From positions 1 to 38,694 of the forward strand of contig PAAG01000006.1 of assembly GCA_002698785.1 (NCBI GenBank): a DNA stretch of 38,694 bases. The letters are read 5' to 3'. Numbering within the stretch: position 1 is the first letter of the stretch; each line of letters begins with the position of its first letter. The notes beneath the pieces were generated by a model. It was not told the origin of the DNA, made no database searches, and saw only the letters and a program-made list of their open reading frames with translations. This stretch comes from Verrucomicrobiales bacterium (lineage in GTDB: Bacteria > Verrucomicrobiota > Verrucomicrobiia > Verrucomicrobiales > DEV007). Position numbers and translations under genes: made by a program. Positions 23,055 through 33,500 of the stretch are shown piece by piece.

Positions 23055-24316
23055 TCGCGATACTCGGGTTTCAGCCTCAGGTAAAAGGCCGTGATCTTGT
23101 CATCATTGAGGTAGGACGCGAGGATGTCGTCCAATTGCTGAAAGACCCACGGCCTCCTCTCGCTCTTCCCGTTTTTGGTGAACATGATATCTCCCGCGAT
23201 GTAGTTGCAGGCGTGGATCCATCTCGAATCCGAGTCTTTGATTACCAGAATGTCTCCCAACTGCGGTGGCAGTTCAGCTCTTTCGTAGCGCTCTTCGGAA
23301 ACCTTTTTGAAATCAGCCAGATTTCCCGAGCGCACTTCATTGGAGAAAAAAGTAAACGCCGTGGAAAAACAATCCGGCCAGAAATTTCCAATGCTCTCAC
23401 CAGTATTCGGATAGGTATTGAGAAGCCCCTTGTTCTTCGCCGGCAGCAATCGTCCCAGTTCAATGGTGTGTATGGCAGGGTTCTCGAGAGCAGTCTCGAT
23501 CAGCCCCCTCGCCTTTTCATTCCTTCGAGACGCCGTCCAATATTCGAGGATCTCATCATGAGACTGACCCGCCAGAGCCGACAGATCCAGCCAGGCGAGC
23601 ATCGACATTTCGCGGTGAAAAGTTTTCAGAATTCCCAGCCGCTCCGTTTCGCTGCGTGCCTGTTGCAGGGTCCACCGAACGTCGGAAAAAAGCAGATCAT
23701 TTCCCTTTCCCCAGAACGACATCCGTTCGATCTGAGAAATCCGATTCGTGGAAAGGCCTGATGTCTTACCCGCCATTCGGGAAAACCCACCATTCCACAA
23801 CACATACGGATAACGAAAAAGATTCCCTTCCACATCCTGCCCGATGTGCCGATAGAGCAAAGCGCGAATCTCGGGAGTGAGGTGCCGAATCACTTCGTCC
23901 GAGGGGAACACTCTCGTCCCGCCTCCACTCGACGAGTCATCCCGAGCCGTCGCGAGCAGCGCCTCCACATCGCCCTCCAACAGCCCGCTTTCGCGTAGCA
24001 ACTGCCGCACCCCATCGGGCGACTGGCGAAATGCCCAGGTCACCGGTTCTTTCCACGTCTCGAATTCGGGATAAGCAGTCACCGTATCACTGGTCGGCTC
24101 GAGAACCAGCTCCCGGCAGGCGATCTCGCCCCAGCGCCCCGCATACCGTGTCTTGAAAGCCGGAACCTCCCCCGGATCAATCGTGCGCTCAGGCGACTCC
24201 GGCTTCGCGATATTCCCTGCAAAAGCGGGCCCGGAAGAGCAAATCACAAGCATCGTGAGCCCAAGAATCGACAGAGTCGAAAGGACACAGGAATACACTC
24301 GAATGGAACGGGGCAT
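23051..24316 (-). CDS. secreted NlpC/P60-like cysteine hydrolase candidate
   Basis: ATG at 24316 gives a signal peptide (RVYSCVLSTLSILGLTMLV then AFA); a TTG at 24355 would add 13 residues. The 421-aa protein has a ~290-residue helical N-terminal part and a C-terminal papain-like module. NFWPDCFSTAFTFF places a candidate nucleophile at Cys316 at a helix start. PPQLGDILVIKD and WIHACNYIAGDIMFTKNG give His368. PWVFQQLDDI closes it. The order Cys-then-GD-then-His is that of NlpC/P60 peptidases, which cut peptidoglycan stem peptides. The fold call is based on motifs only. It is the first gene of a two-gene operon with a Cys-less paralogue. Confidence 0.65.
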   Translation of the reverse strand: MPRSIRVYSCVLSTLSILGLTMLVICSSGPAFAGNIAKPESPERTIDPGEVPAFKTRYAGRWGEIACRELVLEPTSDTVTAYPEFETWKEPVTWAFRQSPDGVRQLLRESGLLEGDVEALLATARDDSSSGGGTRVFPSDEVIRHLTPEIRALLYRHIGQDVEGNLFRYPYVLWNGGFSRMAGKTSGLSTNRISQIERMSFWGKGNDLLFSDVRWTLQQARSETERLGILKTFHREMSMLAWLDLSALAGQSHDEILEYWTASRRNEKARGLIETALENPAIHTIELGRLLPAKNKGLLNTYPNTGESIGNFWPDCFSTAFTFFSNEVRSGNLADFKKVSEERYERAELPPQLGDILVIKDSDSRWIHACNYIAGDIMFTKNGKSERRPWVFQQLDDILASYLNDDKITAFYLRLKPEYRE

Positions 24317-24488
24317 TGTTGGCGTGGCAAACCAGTGCGAGAACGATTGGGTCAAACCGAGCCCTCACTGCGGAAGGAACAAAATCATGGAATTACAGGG
24401 AAGAAACGTGAAATTCCACACATCTTCAAGGTACAAGATGCAGTACCACATGACTGCGTATGACACCCCGTTCGATTCGACTATTCCC

Positions 24489-24516
24489 TTGAGAGGACCA
24501 TACGCGACGCTACATT
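24489..24516 (+). promoter_or_regulatory. candidate sigma-70-type promoter of the BLUF gene
   Basis: TTGAGA, a 16-base spacer and TACATT lie 19 bases before the BLUF ATG. The hexamers are partial matches, so this is tentative. No Shine-Dalgarno sequence is visible between it and the start. Confidence 0.3.
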
Positions 24517-24534
24517 CCCGATAAAACGCTACGA

Positions 24535-24954
24535 ATGCTGGGAGTGACCTACAAAAGCGAAGCCGCACATGTCTTTTCGGACGCAGAGGTCGAAGAGTTG
24601 GCGGAGAAAGCCGCAGAGTTCAACGCCTCTGTGGGAATCACCGGGTATCTCTACTACGCCCACCCCGTATTCCTCCAGTATATCGAGGGCGAAACCGAGG
24701 CGATCGAATCGCTGATGGAACAAATCGCCAAAGATCCACGCCACACAATCGTCGCCACAGCAAAGGATGAGGACAGGGTGAGCCGCAGATTCCCATCCTG
24801 GTCGATGCGCCTCTTCCAGCCGGGGCGGGATCCAGAGATCAACCTACAATCGATCTGGTCGGACATGCTCTCGATCGAAGCCCTCGACTGGCCGGGCGAA
24901 CGATCCAACTCGATCTGGAGATGTATCGAAAAGATCTCTTCGACACAGGCCTAG
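24535..24954 (+). CDS. BLUF-domain blue-light photoreceptor
   Basis: A 139-aa protein that is essentially a single BLUF domain, which binds FAD and senses blue light through a Tyr-Gln hydrogen-bond switch. The key residues are in place: Tyr6 in VTYKSEA, Asn30 in FNASVGITG, Gln48 in FLQYIEGE, and the FPSWSM segment with Trp89 and Met91. The start at ATG 24535 leaves a slightly shortened N-terminus relative to the usual M-hydrophobic-strand. A ~45-residue C-terminal helical extension follows, and no output domain is fused, so it must act through a partner. Its stop is 33 bp from the stop of the convergent CheB-CheR-kinase gene. Confidence 0.9.
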   Translation: MLGVTYKSEAAHVFSDAEVEELAEKAAEFNASVGITGYLYYAHPVFLQYIEGETEAIESLMEQIAKDPRHTIVATAKDEDRVSRRFPSWSMRLFQPGRDPEINLQSIWSDMLSIEALDWPGERSNSIWRCIEKISSTQA

Positions 24955-24987
24955 CACAGCACTCTCACTCCTCGACGAGCCACATTC

Positions 24988-27900
24988 TCAATCGTCCCGC
25001 TTGGTCCACTTCTTAGACGTCTGCCGCTTCGGCACTCGGTAGTTCGGGAGATCGACAAAGAATCGAGTATCTCCCTTCTTCGAAGTCACGCGGATGGTCC
25101 CGCCATGCGCCTCGACAAACGACCGGGCGATGGAAAGGCCGAGCCCGCTGCCCGATTTCCCCGTGTTTTTGATCCGGTAAAAACGCTCAAAGATTCGTTC
25201 CCGCGCCTCCTTTGGTATCCCGTCGCCTTCGTCGCTCACTTCGAAACGCAGCTTACGATTGTTCTTTTCCACGAACGATGCGTAAAGCTCGACCGTGCCA
25301 TTCTGAGGCGAATATTTGATAGCGTTGTGCAGGATGTTCACCAGGGCAGTGCGAAGCCGCTCGATATCCACGTAGATCACAGGATCGTCCGTATCATCTG
25401 TCAGGATGAGCTCGACGTCATTGTGCACCGCGGTAGCCTCGACGGCTTCGAAAACGGATTCCAGAAACTCAGAAAGCTGAACGACCTCTCGACGACACGA
25501 ACTGTCTTCCATTTCGAAGCGAGTCAGGTCCAGCAGCCCGTTCACCGTGCGCCGCATGCGATCGACCTCTTCGGACATGTTGCGAAGAAGACCGCGATAT
25601 TTCCGAGGCGATTCATCCATCCGCCCTTCCAGCATCAGCAAAAGAGGCAGCTGGATGGCGGCGAGTGGATTCTTCAGCTCATGGCTGGCAGCACCTAGCA
25701 GATCACTCTTTTCTGCATCGAGCTCCTGCCAGGTAGTCACATCCTCCAGGACGACCATGGCACCGAGAGGGTGTTCTCCATCATCAAAAGTGACCGGCGT
25801 CACACGGGGCTGAAAAAAGAGTTTCTCCTTCCCGATCGTCATGGGAAAGGACCGCAGTTTACACTTCACGTACTTACCGGTCTTTAATGTCTTATCGATG
25901 CAGTCCTCCACCTCGTCGGGGAAGCGACCGCTGGCTTCGCTCTTTTTCAGATGACTGATAATGTCGCGCCCCGCATTGCTCGCATACTCAAGTTTCCTGT
26001 CCGCATCGTAGACGAGAACCACACCGGGAAGCTCCCGCACGATTGTCTCGAGAGTGCGAATGAGAATACGCAGACTCTCTTCCTTCGCATGGAGATCACG
26101 TATGTCGCGCGCCACCGTGGAATAATACCCGATGCTCTCCCCACCTTCGTCGCCCGGATGCGCGATCACGACCTGGTTCACCGGGATCTCCGTCCCGTCG
26201 GCATGGCGGATGAAGTTCTCCATCGAAATTGCGTCACCCGGCGAGAGCTCCCTGAGGTTCTCCGCTAGCTTGGTCAGCCTGTCAGGAGTATGCCAGAAAC
26301 TGAGCGGTTTGCCCTCGACGTCAAAATCGCTCTCATACCCCGTCATCTCCAGACCAGCAGGATTCACATAGGTACATGTCAGGTTCTCATCGACCATTCC
26401 CACAAAGTCCGGCGATTTCTCAAGAACAGTCGCGAGCCGGTCGCGCTGCAATTGAAGAGAAGAAACTTCGGTGATGTCGACAAACGTCAGCAAGACGCCG
26501 CGAATCTCATTCTTTACCCGATACGGCAGGATGCGCTTGAAAAACACACGTCCCTGTCGATCGCGAATCTGTCGTTCACGAGTATTTCCATCTTCCAGCG
26601 TCAGCCTCGCTTCCGAGAAGAGACGCTTGCTCATTAGCGAGTGGCTGAAGCTCTCAATGCTCCGCCCTTCATCCTGCGGCAACAGGTCGAAAAAATCGCG
26701 CACCTTGGGGGTGAACTTTCGGATGGCGAGATTCCGGTCGAGGAAAATCACGCCCACCTCAGTGCTCGTGAGCAGATTCTCGAGGTCGTTCGTCATCTCG
26801 CTCAGTTCCGTGATCTTGCGCTGGTGCTCCGCATTCACCGTATGGAGTTCCTCATTCACGGAATGCAGTTCCTCGTTCGAGCTTTGAAGCTCTTCGTTAC
26901 TGGCTACGAGTTCTTCGTTAGTGGCCTGCAGTTCCTCATTACTCGTTTCGAGTTCCTCGATGGTTGCCTGGAGGTTCTCCTTCGTATACTGCAACTCCTG
27001 CTCGATGTTCGAAATGTGCTCCCGCGTGAGTGCTGACAGATCGACTTTCTCATTTTCCGGCAGCGAAATGGCCTTGTCGCTCACAGCAGGCGCCTTGCCT
27101 GTATGAAAGGCGAGAAAGTAGAAATTCGCCGTCCGTCCTTCCTCTCCCAGCACCGAAATCGTCAGGTCGAAGCGACTCTCCTCGTCACCCTTCCCGACCG
27201 GGATACTGGTGTAAGTGACAGTCGTCCCCTTTCTCGCCGCATGCTGCAGCGCGCCGGAGATCGGTGTGCGCAGGTCAGGGTCGAGCAGGTCGAGAACGTT
27301 CGTCGAAGGCCGCCCGCGATTCACACGAAGAAACTGGTCCGCATCCCCGAAAGTATGAAGCAGGTGAAAGCGATCGTCCACCAACAGCCCCGCCGGTGCA
27401 AAGCGATTCAAAAGATCATCGTAGACCTTGATCAATTCCGAGTCACCCATCGCACCAGCCCACCTGTCGCTCTCTCCCGTGTTATGAATGATCGGCGGAA
27501 GAAGCGTCCGGGTTTCCGTGGGCAGGCGAACGTCCCGCCGCTTTCGGTAGATCTTCCAGTGCGTATCGATAGACTCGAACTCGTCCAGCAGGTCGCCCGG
27601 CGTTTCGCTCGGCCCAAGAAAGAGAACACCCCCGGTTCGCAGCCCGAAGTGAAACAGCGAGACAGCCTTCTTCTGCGCCACAGGCCGAAAGTATATCAAG
27701 AGATTCCGGCACGTGACGAGGTCCATTCTCGTGAACGGCGCCGACTTGATGACGTTGTGATAGGCAAAAATCACACTCTGCCGTATCTCGCTGGTGACCT
27801 TCCACGTCCCATTGCCGAGATCCTTGAAATACCGGTTCTTCAGATCCTCATTTACCTCTAACAAAGCATCCTCGACATAGACCCCACGCCCCGCATAGTC

Positions 27901-29016
27901 CAGTGACTGGCGGTGGACATCGGTTGCGAAAATCTTGATCTCGATAGTGCTGTTCCGCTTCCGCCTTTCCTCCTCCAGCGCGATAGCGAGGGTATACGGC
28001 TCCTCCCCTGTTGCACAGCCAGCGCACCACACACGCAACTCACCCTCCCGCTCCGCCGAGCGAAAGAGCGAGTCCATTATCTCCGGAGACGCCAGCGCTT
28101 CAAATGCCTCAGGATCTCGGAAAAACTTCGTCACACCAATCAGCAAATCGCGATAGAGATTCCCCAGTTCTTCCAAATCGCGACGCAGAATCTCGACATA
28201 ACGATCCAGCTCCACCCCCGCCATCTCGAGTCGCCGGTCGATCCTCCGGAGAACAGTCGTGGGTTTGTAATGCTGGAAATTGATTCCGTATTCCGCGCGG
28301 ATCAGCTCGAAGAGCCGCTCCATGTCCCGACTCACCGGATCAAAGCTCGCCTGGTCAGGATCATCATGCTCACACTCAGTCGTAGGAGCACGGCTGATAT
28401 AGTCTAAAATGACCGGCATCATTTCCTCCGGCTTCAGAATACGATTCACCAGCCCGGTCGCGACCGCACTCTCCGGCATACCATCGAACTTCGCAGAATC
28501 AGAATCCTGACAGAGAATCAATCCACCCGCTTCAGCGATGCGCTTCAGCCCCCGGGAACCATCGCTGCCAGTACCGGAAAGAATCACCGCTACCGCACAC
28601 TCACCCACATCATCGCCCAGCGACTTGAAAAAGCGATCGATCGGCAGGGACATGCCATCATTCGGGTCCTTCTCCCGCAACAACAACCGCCCGTCAGAAA
28701 TGATCATCTCCCGCCGCGGCGGCAAAAGATAAATCGTGTCAGGCTCCGCCGCGAGTTCACTGGCCGCCTGCTTGATCTTCAACCCCGTCTTTCTCCCCAG
28801 CAGATCATCCATCCGACTCTCGTAATCCGGAGACAAATGCTGGATCACGAAAAATGCACAACCAGACTCCGCCGGTATGCGCTCCACAAACCTCTCGAGC
28901 GCCTCAAGTCCGCCAGCACTCGCGCCAATGCCCACATACCGCACGGGCGACGCCGATGGCTCATCAGCAGATCGATTCTCTTGAGATTCAAGGATTTCTA
29001 TTTCTTCGTCTTCCAT
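24988..29016 (-). CDS. CheB-CheR-PAS-histidine kinase fusion protein
   Basis: A 1342-aa soluble signalling protein. Residues ~25-205 are a CheB-type methylesterase with Ser33 (GASAGG), His60 (QHLSP) and Asp152 (GTGSDGSRG) intact, and no receiver domain in front. Residues ~230-490 are a CheR-type methyltransferase (VLRRIDRRLEMAG, WCAGCATGEEPYTLA, CRNLLIYF). Residues ~665-745 form a long coiled coil of 'EELqatNEEL' repeats, as in other CheB/CheR-PAS kinases. Three PAS-like segments follow. The HisKA box ASHELKNPLAAIQ has phospho-acceptor His1112. The ATPase has NILHNAIKYSP, DEGDGIP and GSGLGLSIA. There is no C-terminal receiver and no membrane segment. The partner response regulator is not in the window. 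The physically convergent BLUF protein is a possible input. Confidence 0.92.
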   Translation of the reverse strand: MEDEEIEILESQENRSADEPSASPVRYVGIGASAGGLEALERFVERIPAESGCAFFVIQHLSPDYESRMDDLLGRKTGLKIKQAASELAAEPDTIYLLPPRREMIISDGRLLLREKDPNDGMSLPIDRFFKSLGDDVGECAVAVILSGTGSDGSRGLKRIAEAGGLILCQDSDSAKFDGMPESAVATGLVNRILKPEEMMPVILDYISRAPTTECEHDDPDQASFDPVSRDMERLFELIRAEYGINFQHYKPTTVLRRIDRRLEMAGVELDRYVEILRRDLEELGNLYRDLLIGVTKFFRDPEAFEALASPEIMDSLFRSAEREGELRVWCAGCATGEEPYTLAIALEEERRKRNSTIEIKIFATDVHRQSLDYAGRGVYVEDALLEVNEDLKNRYFKDLGNGTWKVTSEIRQSVIFAYHNVIKSAPFTRMDLVTCRNLLIYFRPVAQKKAVSLFHFGLRTGGVLFLGPSETPGDLLDEFESIDTHWKIYRKRRDVRLPTETRTLLPPIIHNTGESDRWAGAMGDSELIKVYDDLLNRFAPAGLLVDDRFHLLHTFGDADQFLRVNRGRPSTNVLDLLDPDLRTPISGALQHAARKGTTVTYTSIPVGKGDEESRFDLTISVLGEEGRTANFYFLAFHTGKAPAVSDKAISLPENEKVDLSALTREHISNIEQELQYTKENLQATIEELETSNEELQATNEELVASNEELQSSNEELHSVNEELHTVNAEHQRKITELSEMTNDLENLLTSTEVGVIFLDRNLAIRKFTPKVRDFFDLLPQDEGRSIESFSHSLMSKRLFSEARLTLEDGNTRERQIRDRQGRVFFKRILPYRVKNEIRGVLLTFVDITEVSSLQLQRDRLATVLEKSPDFVGMVDENLTCTYVNPAGLEMTGYESDFDVEGKPLSFWHTPDRLTKLAENLRELSPGDAISMENFIRHADGTEIPVNQVVIAHPGDEGGESIGYYSTVARDIRDLHAKEESLRILIRTLETIVRELPGVVLVYDADRKLEYASNAGRDIISHLKKSEASGRFPDEVEDCIDKTLKTGKYVKCKLRSFPMTIGKEKLFFQPRVTPVTFDDGEHPLGAMVVLEDVTTWQELDAEKSDLLGAASHELKNPLAAIQLPLLLMLEGRMDESPRKYRGLLRNMSEEVDRMRRTVNGLLDLTRFEMEDSSCRREVVQLSEFLESVFEAVEATAVHNDVELILTDDTDDPVIYVDIERLRTALVNILHNAIKYSPQNGTVELYASFVEKNNRKLRFEVSDEGDGIPKEARERIFERFYRIKNTGKSGSGLGLSIARSFVEAHGGTIRVTSKKGDTRFFVDLPNYRVPKRQTSKKWTKRDD

Positions 29017-29174
29017 TCAGAAATGCACATCAAATTGCCACTAGCCTACCACACACACAGCGCAGCAGGCCATCGCATCCGAGGATAGCCCTTGGAAAAG
29101 GATACGCAACTGAACCAGATATTTCTCGGATTTTCCGGGAAATTCCAGAAAACCGCCCCGGCACGCCTCCCCTC

Positions 29175-29843
29175 CTACTGATGAGAGCGAATAAACCCCG
29201 CCACACCACTCGGGTCGGGAATGTCGTGAATCACGATCTCCATATCATCCTGCCCGGCGCTCGAAATCTCCAGATCGCCAAACCCAAAGATCCTCTCACG
29301 TATACTGAGATCCACCTGCATATTACGGATATCCTCATAACGAATCTCACTCGTTCGCTTTCGCAAAACTCCCTCACGATACACCACACGCTCATTCGAA
29401 AGGATCAGACTGACAGACTTCTTCTTTACCCATCGAGAAAGCAAAAAAACAAGACCGAGAACCGCCGCCCCTGCTCCGCCAAAAGTCATCGCAGGTTCCA
29501 CCCCGACACTGAGACCAAGAAACAGGAATCCCAGCCCGCCGATGAACAACATCCACGAAACCATCGTCGTGAAAAGATGGGCCCGGAAAAGCGCCGGATG
29601 AATCCTCCTCAACGTCGTCTCATCCGGGACACTGACGACATCGGGATCATCCCCTGCCGAACCCGACTCTTTCGCATCACCGTTAGGGCGCGCAGAAGGC
29701 ACTTCGGCCCGAAACCGTAGACCGCACGAAGAGCAATCCACCACCTCTCCCATCATCGATTCAGGAACAGAAACCCCAGCCTCGCAATGGGGACAAGAAT
29801 AGCTGATCGACCGTTCATCAGCGACATCAGTAGGTATACTCAT
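29175..29843 (-). CDS. zinc-ribbon membrane protein with bacterial PH (YdbS-like) domain
   Basis: ATG at 29843 is preceded by GGAGG at good spacing and is preferred over the TTG one codon upstream. The 222-aa protein has an N-terminal zinc ribbon (SCPHCEAGV with Cys17/20; VDCSSCGL with Cys37/40) and a flexible acidic linker. Two hydrophobic helices (LFTTMVSWMLFIGGLGFLFL and FGGAGAAVLGLVFLLSRWV) follow. The C-terminal bPH_2 domain has SLILSNERVVYREGVLRKRT and IRNMQVDLSIRERIFGFGDL. The bPH_2 order 'two helices then PH' is common in bacterial membrane proteins of unknown role. A lipoprotein gene lies 28 bp upstream on the same strand, which suggests an operon. Confidence 0.8.
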   Translation of the reverse strand: MSIPTDVADERSISYSCPHCEAGVSVPESMMGEVVDCSSCGLRFRAEVPSARPNGDAKESGSAGDDPDVVSVPDETTLRRIHPALFRAHLFTTMVSWMLFIGGLGFLFLGLSVGVEPAMTFGGAGAAVLGLVFLLSRWVKKKSVSLILSNERVVYREGVLRKRTSEIRYEDIRNMQVDLSIRERIFGFGDLEISSAGQDDMEIVIHDIPDPSGVAGFIRSHQ

Positions 29844-29870
29844 CAAAAATCCTCCAGCCCGATTCCTTAC

Positions 29871-30239
29871 TCATTGATTCTCAAAAACCGCGTTCTCATC
29901 AGTGGCATTGTCAGGGAGATTTCCCGATGCGCTGCCACCCTCCGTTCGAGCCTTCGCCTCAGAAACAGCCTTCTCGAGAGCCTCCGCCGTTTGGCGAGCC
30001 TCCGCTTCCAGCACCTCCACCGCAGCTTCCGCCTCCTCAGCCAGCGCCTCCGCCACTGCCACATCGCTCGGCGAACTCGATACCTCGATCTCTTCAAAAG
30101 CCTCGATCGCCTCCTCCGTTTCTTTCACCGCCTCATCACCAGCAGTCTCAACGTCCTTCATTTCCGAACGGACAGAATCCTCCTCACAGGCGGTGAAGAA
30201 GAAAAACGAAAACAGAGCGATCAGGAAAAAATGTTTCAT
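29871..30239 (-). CDS. Ala/Glu-rich lipoprotein
   Basis: A 122-aa precursor with signal KHFFLIALFSFFFF and lipobox FTAC (Cys18), so a lipid-anchored envelope protein. The mature part is almost entirely acidic helix with A/E heptads (EAVKETEEAIEAF, EALAEEAEAAVEVLEAEARQ), so an extended coiled-coil or Lpp-like rod is likely. No sequence family is recognised because of low complexity. It stands 28 bp upstream of the zinc-ribbon/PH protein and is probably co-transcribed with it. Confidence 0.7.
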   Translation of the reverse strand: MKHFFLIALFSFFFFTACEEDSVRSEMKDVETAGDEAVKETEEAIEAFEEIEVSSSPSDVAVAEALAEEAEAAVEVLEAEARQTAEALEKAVSEAKARTEGGSASGNLPDNATDENAVFENQ

Positions 30240-30537
30240 AGCAAGAGATGCAAACTTGCCACTTCAAAAGAGCAGGAATCCATCCACGCCCCACCAACTT
30301 CACACCACCCCTTCCACAAACCGTCAAACCCAATCCCGGCAAGGGCTAATGCCGCCACCCTTTCATCACCCCACCCGAAACACCAGAAACCCTACTACCT
30401 CAATATATGCAATCCACCCACACCCATCGTGCTACTTGCAAGGCGACCACCAAAAAACTACCAACCTCCCCCACACTACTCCCCCACCGCCGGTATCACC
30501 TGCTCCGTTTACGAATTCAAAGAACAGGAGAGAAAAC
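30240..30537. other. 298-bp non-coding stretch containing a 27-bp duplicate of a gene end
   Basis: It is C- and A-rich with no credible gene. Bases 30477-30503 are identical to 34425-34451, which encode the last residues (QVIPAVGE) and part of the stop of the secreted protein at 34424-35272. This suggests a lost paralogue of that gene or a recombination scar. Nothing else is seen. Confidence 0.55.
30477..30503. repeat. 27-bp direct repeat, copy 1
   Basis: TACTCCCCCACCGCCGGTAT followed by CACCTGC is identical to 34425-34451 and in the same orientation. Confidence 0.85.
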
Positions 30538-33500
30538 TCACCTTTTCTCCACGACTGAATGCACAGTGTCGCTGAGGGAAGGATCACCTATCGACCCCAC
30601 TCGCAACCTGAACACCTTACTCAGTCTCCTTTTGCTCTTTGCTGCTCTCGCGGTGGGACGAATCAGGATTCCTGCCCTCGTTCTGTCGCTGGAGGCATAC
30701 CCTCTCTGCAGTCCCCTCGTAGTAATGACCCCGGTATCATTAAACGTGTTCACCCGGTAAACGGGACGGAAAAATCGATTTCCCGGCGTGCCTATTATGC
30801 GAAACACGTCTCCGCTTTCCCCGTCATTTTCGATTACGAGATAGAAAGCCGTCCTCCTTTTTCCTTTCACAATTCTCTTGAGCCTTTGCGCCCGAGAAAA
30901 CGAATAAATGTTATCCCCACGGAGGGCCTCGTAGCTCGCGCCCAAAAGTGCATCCGGTCGAAAAGGAGGGCCCACTGTGCCAAATCCCACAACGGAAGAA
31001 CTCAACACGCCAGAAATTTCGCCCGCAACGGCCTGGATGAAATAGTAATATTGATAGCCCGGCTCTCCTTCCTCATCGAAGTAGGTCAGATCAGCAGTCG
31101 CCCATACTATCTCAGCCACGGAAAAATCGTCCAGGGGACTTCGGTATACTATGTAGCTGTCAGCGCCGGGCACCGGTTCCCAATTGAGTTCGACAGCACC
31201 TTGAAACATCCCCTCTGAGGCTCGAAACCCAGTCGGCGGATCGATCCATACGTGTCCAGAATTGATCACGCTGGCTTCTGAATTCGCTTCCGAATTTGCC
31301 GCAACGACGTAGTAGGAATACAAAATCCCTGGAAGAACATCATAGTCCACGAAGGCAGTTGTCGTCGTCGTTTCAATCAGGGAGTAGGGCTCTTCCTCTC
31401 CTGGCGAGCGATACAGGTTATACCAGTCGGCATGGGAGCTACTCGTCCATCCGACCTCGATGCGATCTTTGAAATCTCCATCCGTTGCCGATATGAGAAC
31501 AGGCGTGGTGGGAACCAATGGCGCCAGACTACCCGCCGCACCTTCGCTCAACTCTCCCTTCTGCGAATTGGTCCGAGCTTCCACGAAATAGTAATACGTC
31601 ACGCCATGTTCGGCCCCGTAGTCAAACGCCTTCAAAAACGATGCCACTTCTACGATTTGCTCTGCAGTTGAAGCATCGTTGATCTCACTCCGGTACACAC
31701 TGTAGTAATCTGCACCTGCAACTTCTTCCCAGGTGATTTCTACCCTGTCCGGGCTTGTACCCTGAGAAGCTTTCACCCCAGTGGGAGGAGGGAGAAATCT
31801 CTCTTCGACGAAAACCGAAACGCTTTCACTGGGGTCTCCAGATCTCCCGGAGCCCGACGACCGAATCCAGAAAAAATACTCTTTCTCTATATACCGTACA
31901 CGAACTGTATAGGCTTCGCCAACTGCCGTTCCACTGTCAGACGCCCCTAAAAAGTCGTCTTCCGTATTCCAGTACACTGAGTAGGAGGCTACCCCATCTA
32001 CCCCCTTCCAAGTGAGATCGACTTCGAACATATTATCCTCACTCTGTGTCGCTTCGATCTCCGTGGGCGCCGGGGGCCCTGGATCCGATCGCATACCCTT
32101 CCCTAACGTGCTGAACCGACTCTCTCCAAACTCATTTTTAGCCACGACCGCATAGTAGTAAGTCTTCTCCGTCTCGGGGGGGACATCATCGGCTCGCGCC
32201 CCGGAAATATTCGACCTCACAAGAGCCAACATATTTTCGATCCGACTCTCCGATCGATAGAGATCATAAGAAGTGGCATTCGGAATTTCTTCCCATTGGA
32301 TCACGATTTTCTCATGAAATGTCCGGAACGTTCCCCAAACATGATTCGGCTCGACCGGAAGATTCGAACGAATATGCCCGCGTTCCGCGCGAGTTTCCCC
32401 CCCCCCGAAATCGTTCTCACCTCTGACCCAATAGTAATAGCTGATTCCGGGAAGCGCCGTCGTGTCGCTAAAACGGGTTTCCTGGAGTCCTGCTGCCAGG
32501 GTCTCCGCGTAAACAACGGAATCGGTCGTATTTCTCAGAACCCGATAGCTGGTTGCGGTTTTGGAAACAGCCCACGACAATTCCACCCGGTCATCGAATG
32601 CTCCGTCTGTTGCGGAAAGGTCAGACGGAGACCTCGCTGCAATGCTGAAAGTCATGCCTGGGTTACGTGCAGGGTACGGCCCGCCCACGCCATTTTCATT
32701 CTCCGAAGTGATCCAGTAATAGTAGGCTCTCCCGACCTCGACATCTTCATCAATCCACGAAAACTGGGACCAGTAGGGGTGAGTGCTAGGCCAAAACAGT
32801 TCGTCAATTACAGCCATTTCCACCGCATCTTCCAGCCTCTCAGTTTCCGATCTCAAAATGCGCACCGTGTGGGCACGCGAATCCCCCTCCTCCCAGTTCA
32901 CCTGAATGCCATCGACGAGAGCACTCGTATCCAGATATCGAATAATAGGCGGGCGGTCACTGATCAACCCGGGAGCGTCTCCAGCCAGATTCGATGACCG
33001 GGAACCATCCACAGCGACCACATGATATCGAAACTCTCCCAGAAAAGTAATGTCAGGGTCTGTAAAAAGAGTGTTCACAGTTGTTCCTACCGGTACCAGC
33101 GCGTTCGGCGGAGGTCCTATTGCCCTTCGGAAAATCCAATACTCTGACGCCCCTGGGACCGGTTGCCAGGTTACGTCAATACGATCGCTATACGTTCCTA
33201 TCGTTGCCCTGATTCCCCCCACGGTAGGCAGTGAATCCTCCGGCTCTTCATCAGGCCGAATCAGCCCCAACACCCGATCACCATCTTCATTCACGAACCG
33301 ATAGACGACGCTCCCCGAGACGAGCACATCAAACCTCCCGGCTGCGAGGTAGCCACCATCGGGAACATCTTCATTCGTATCTAGAGGCCACTCACCCAGC
33401 GTCGCCCCGTCACTTTTGGAGAATCTACGAATGTAGTGGCGGGAATCCCCCTTGCTGAGCACGTAAAAATCCGGTGCTCCATCGAGAGTGACCACATCCA

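Noticed and set aside
29787-30575. A 262-codon + strand frame opposite the lipoprotein and zinc-ribbon genes
   Set aside because: Composition is Ser/Arg/His/Pro-rich with no motif; the minus strand holds recognisable proteins.
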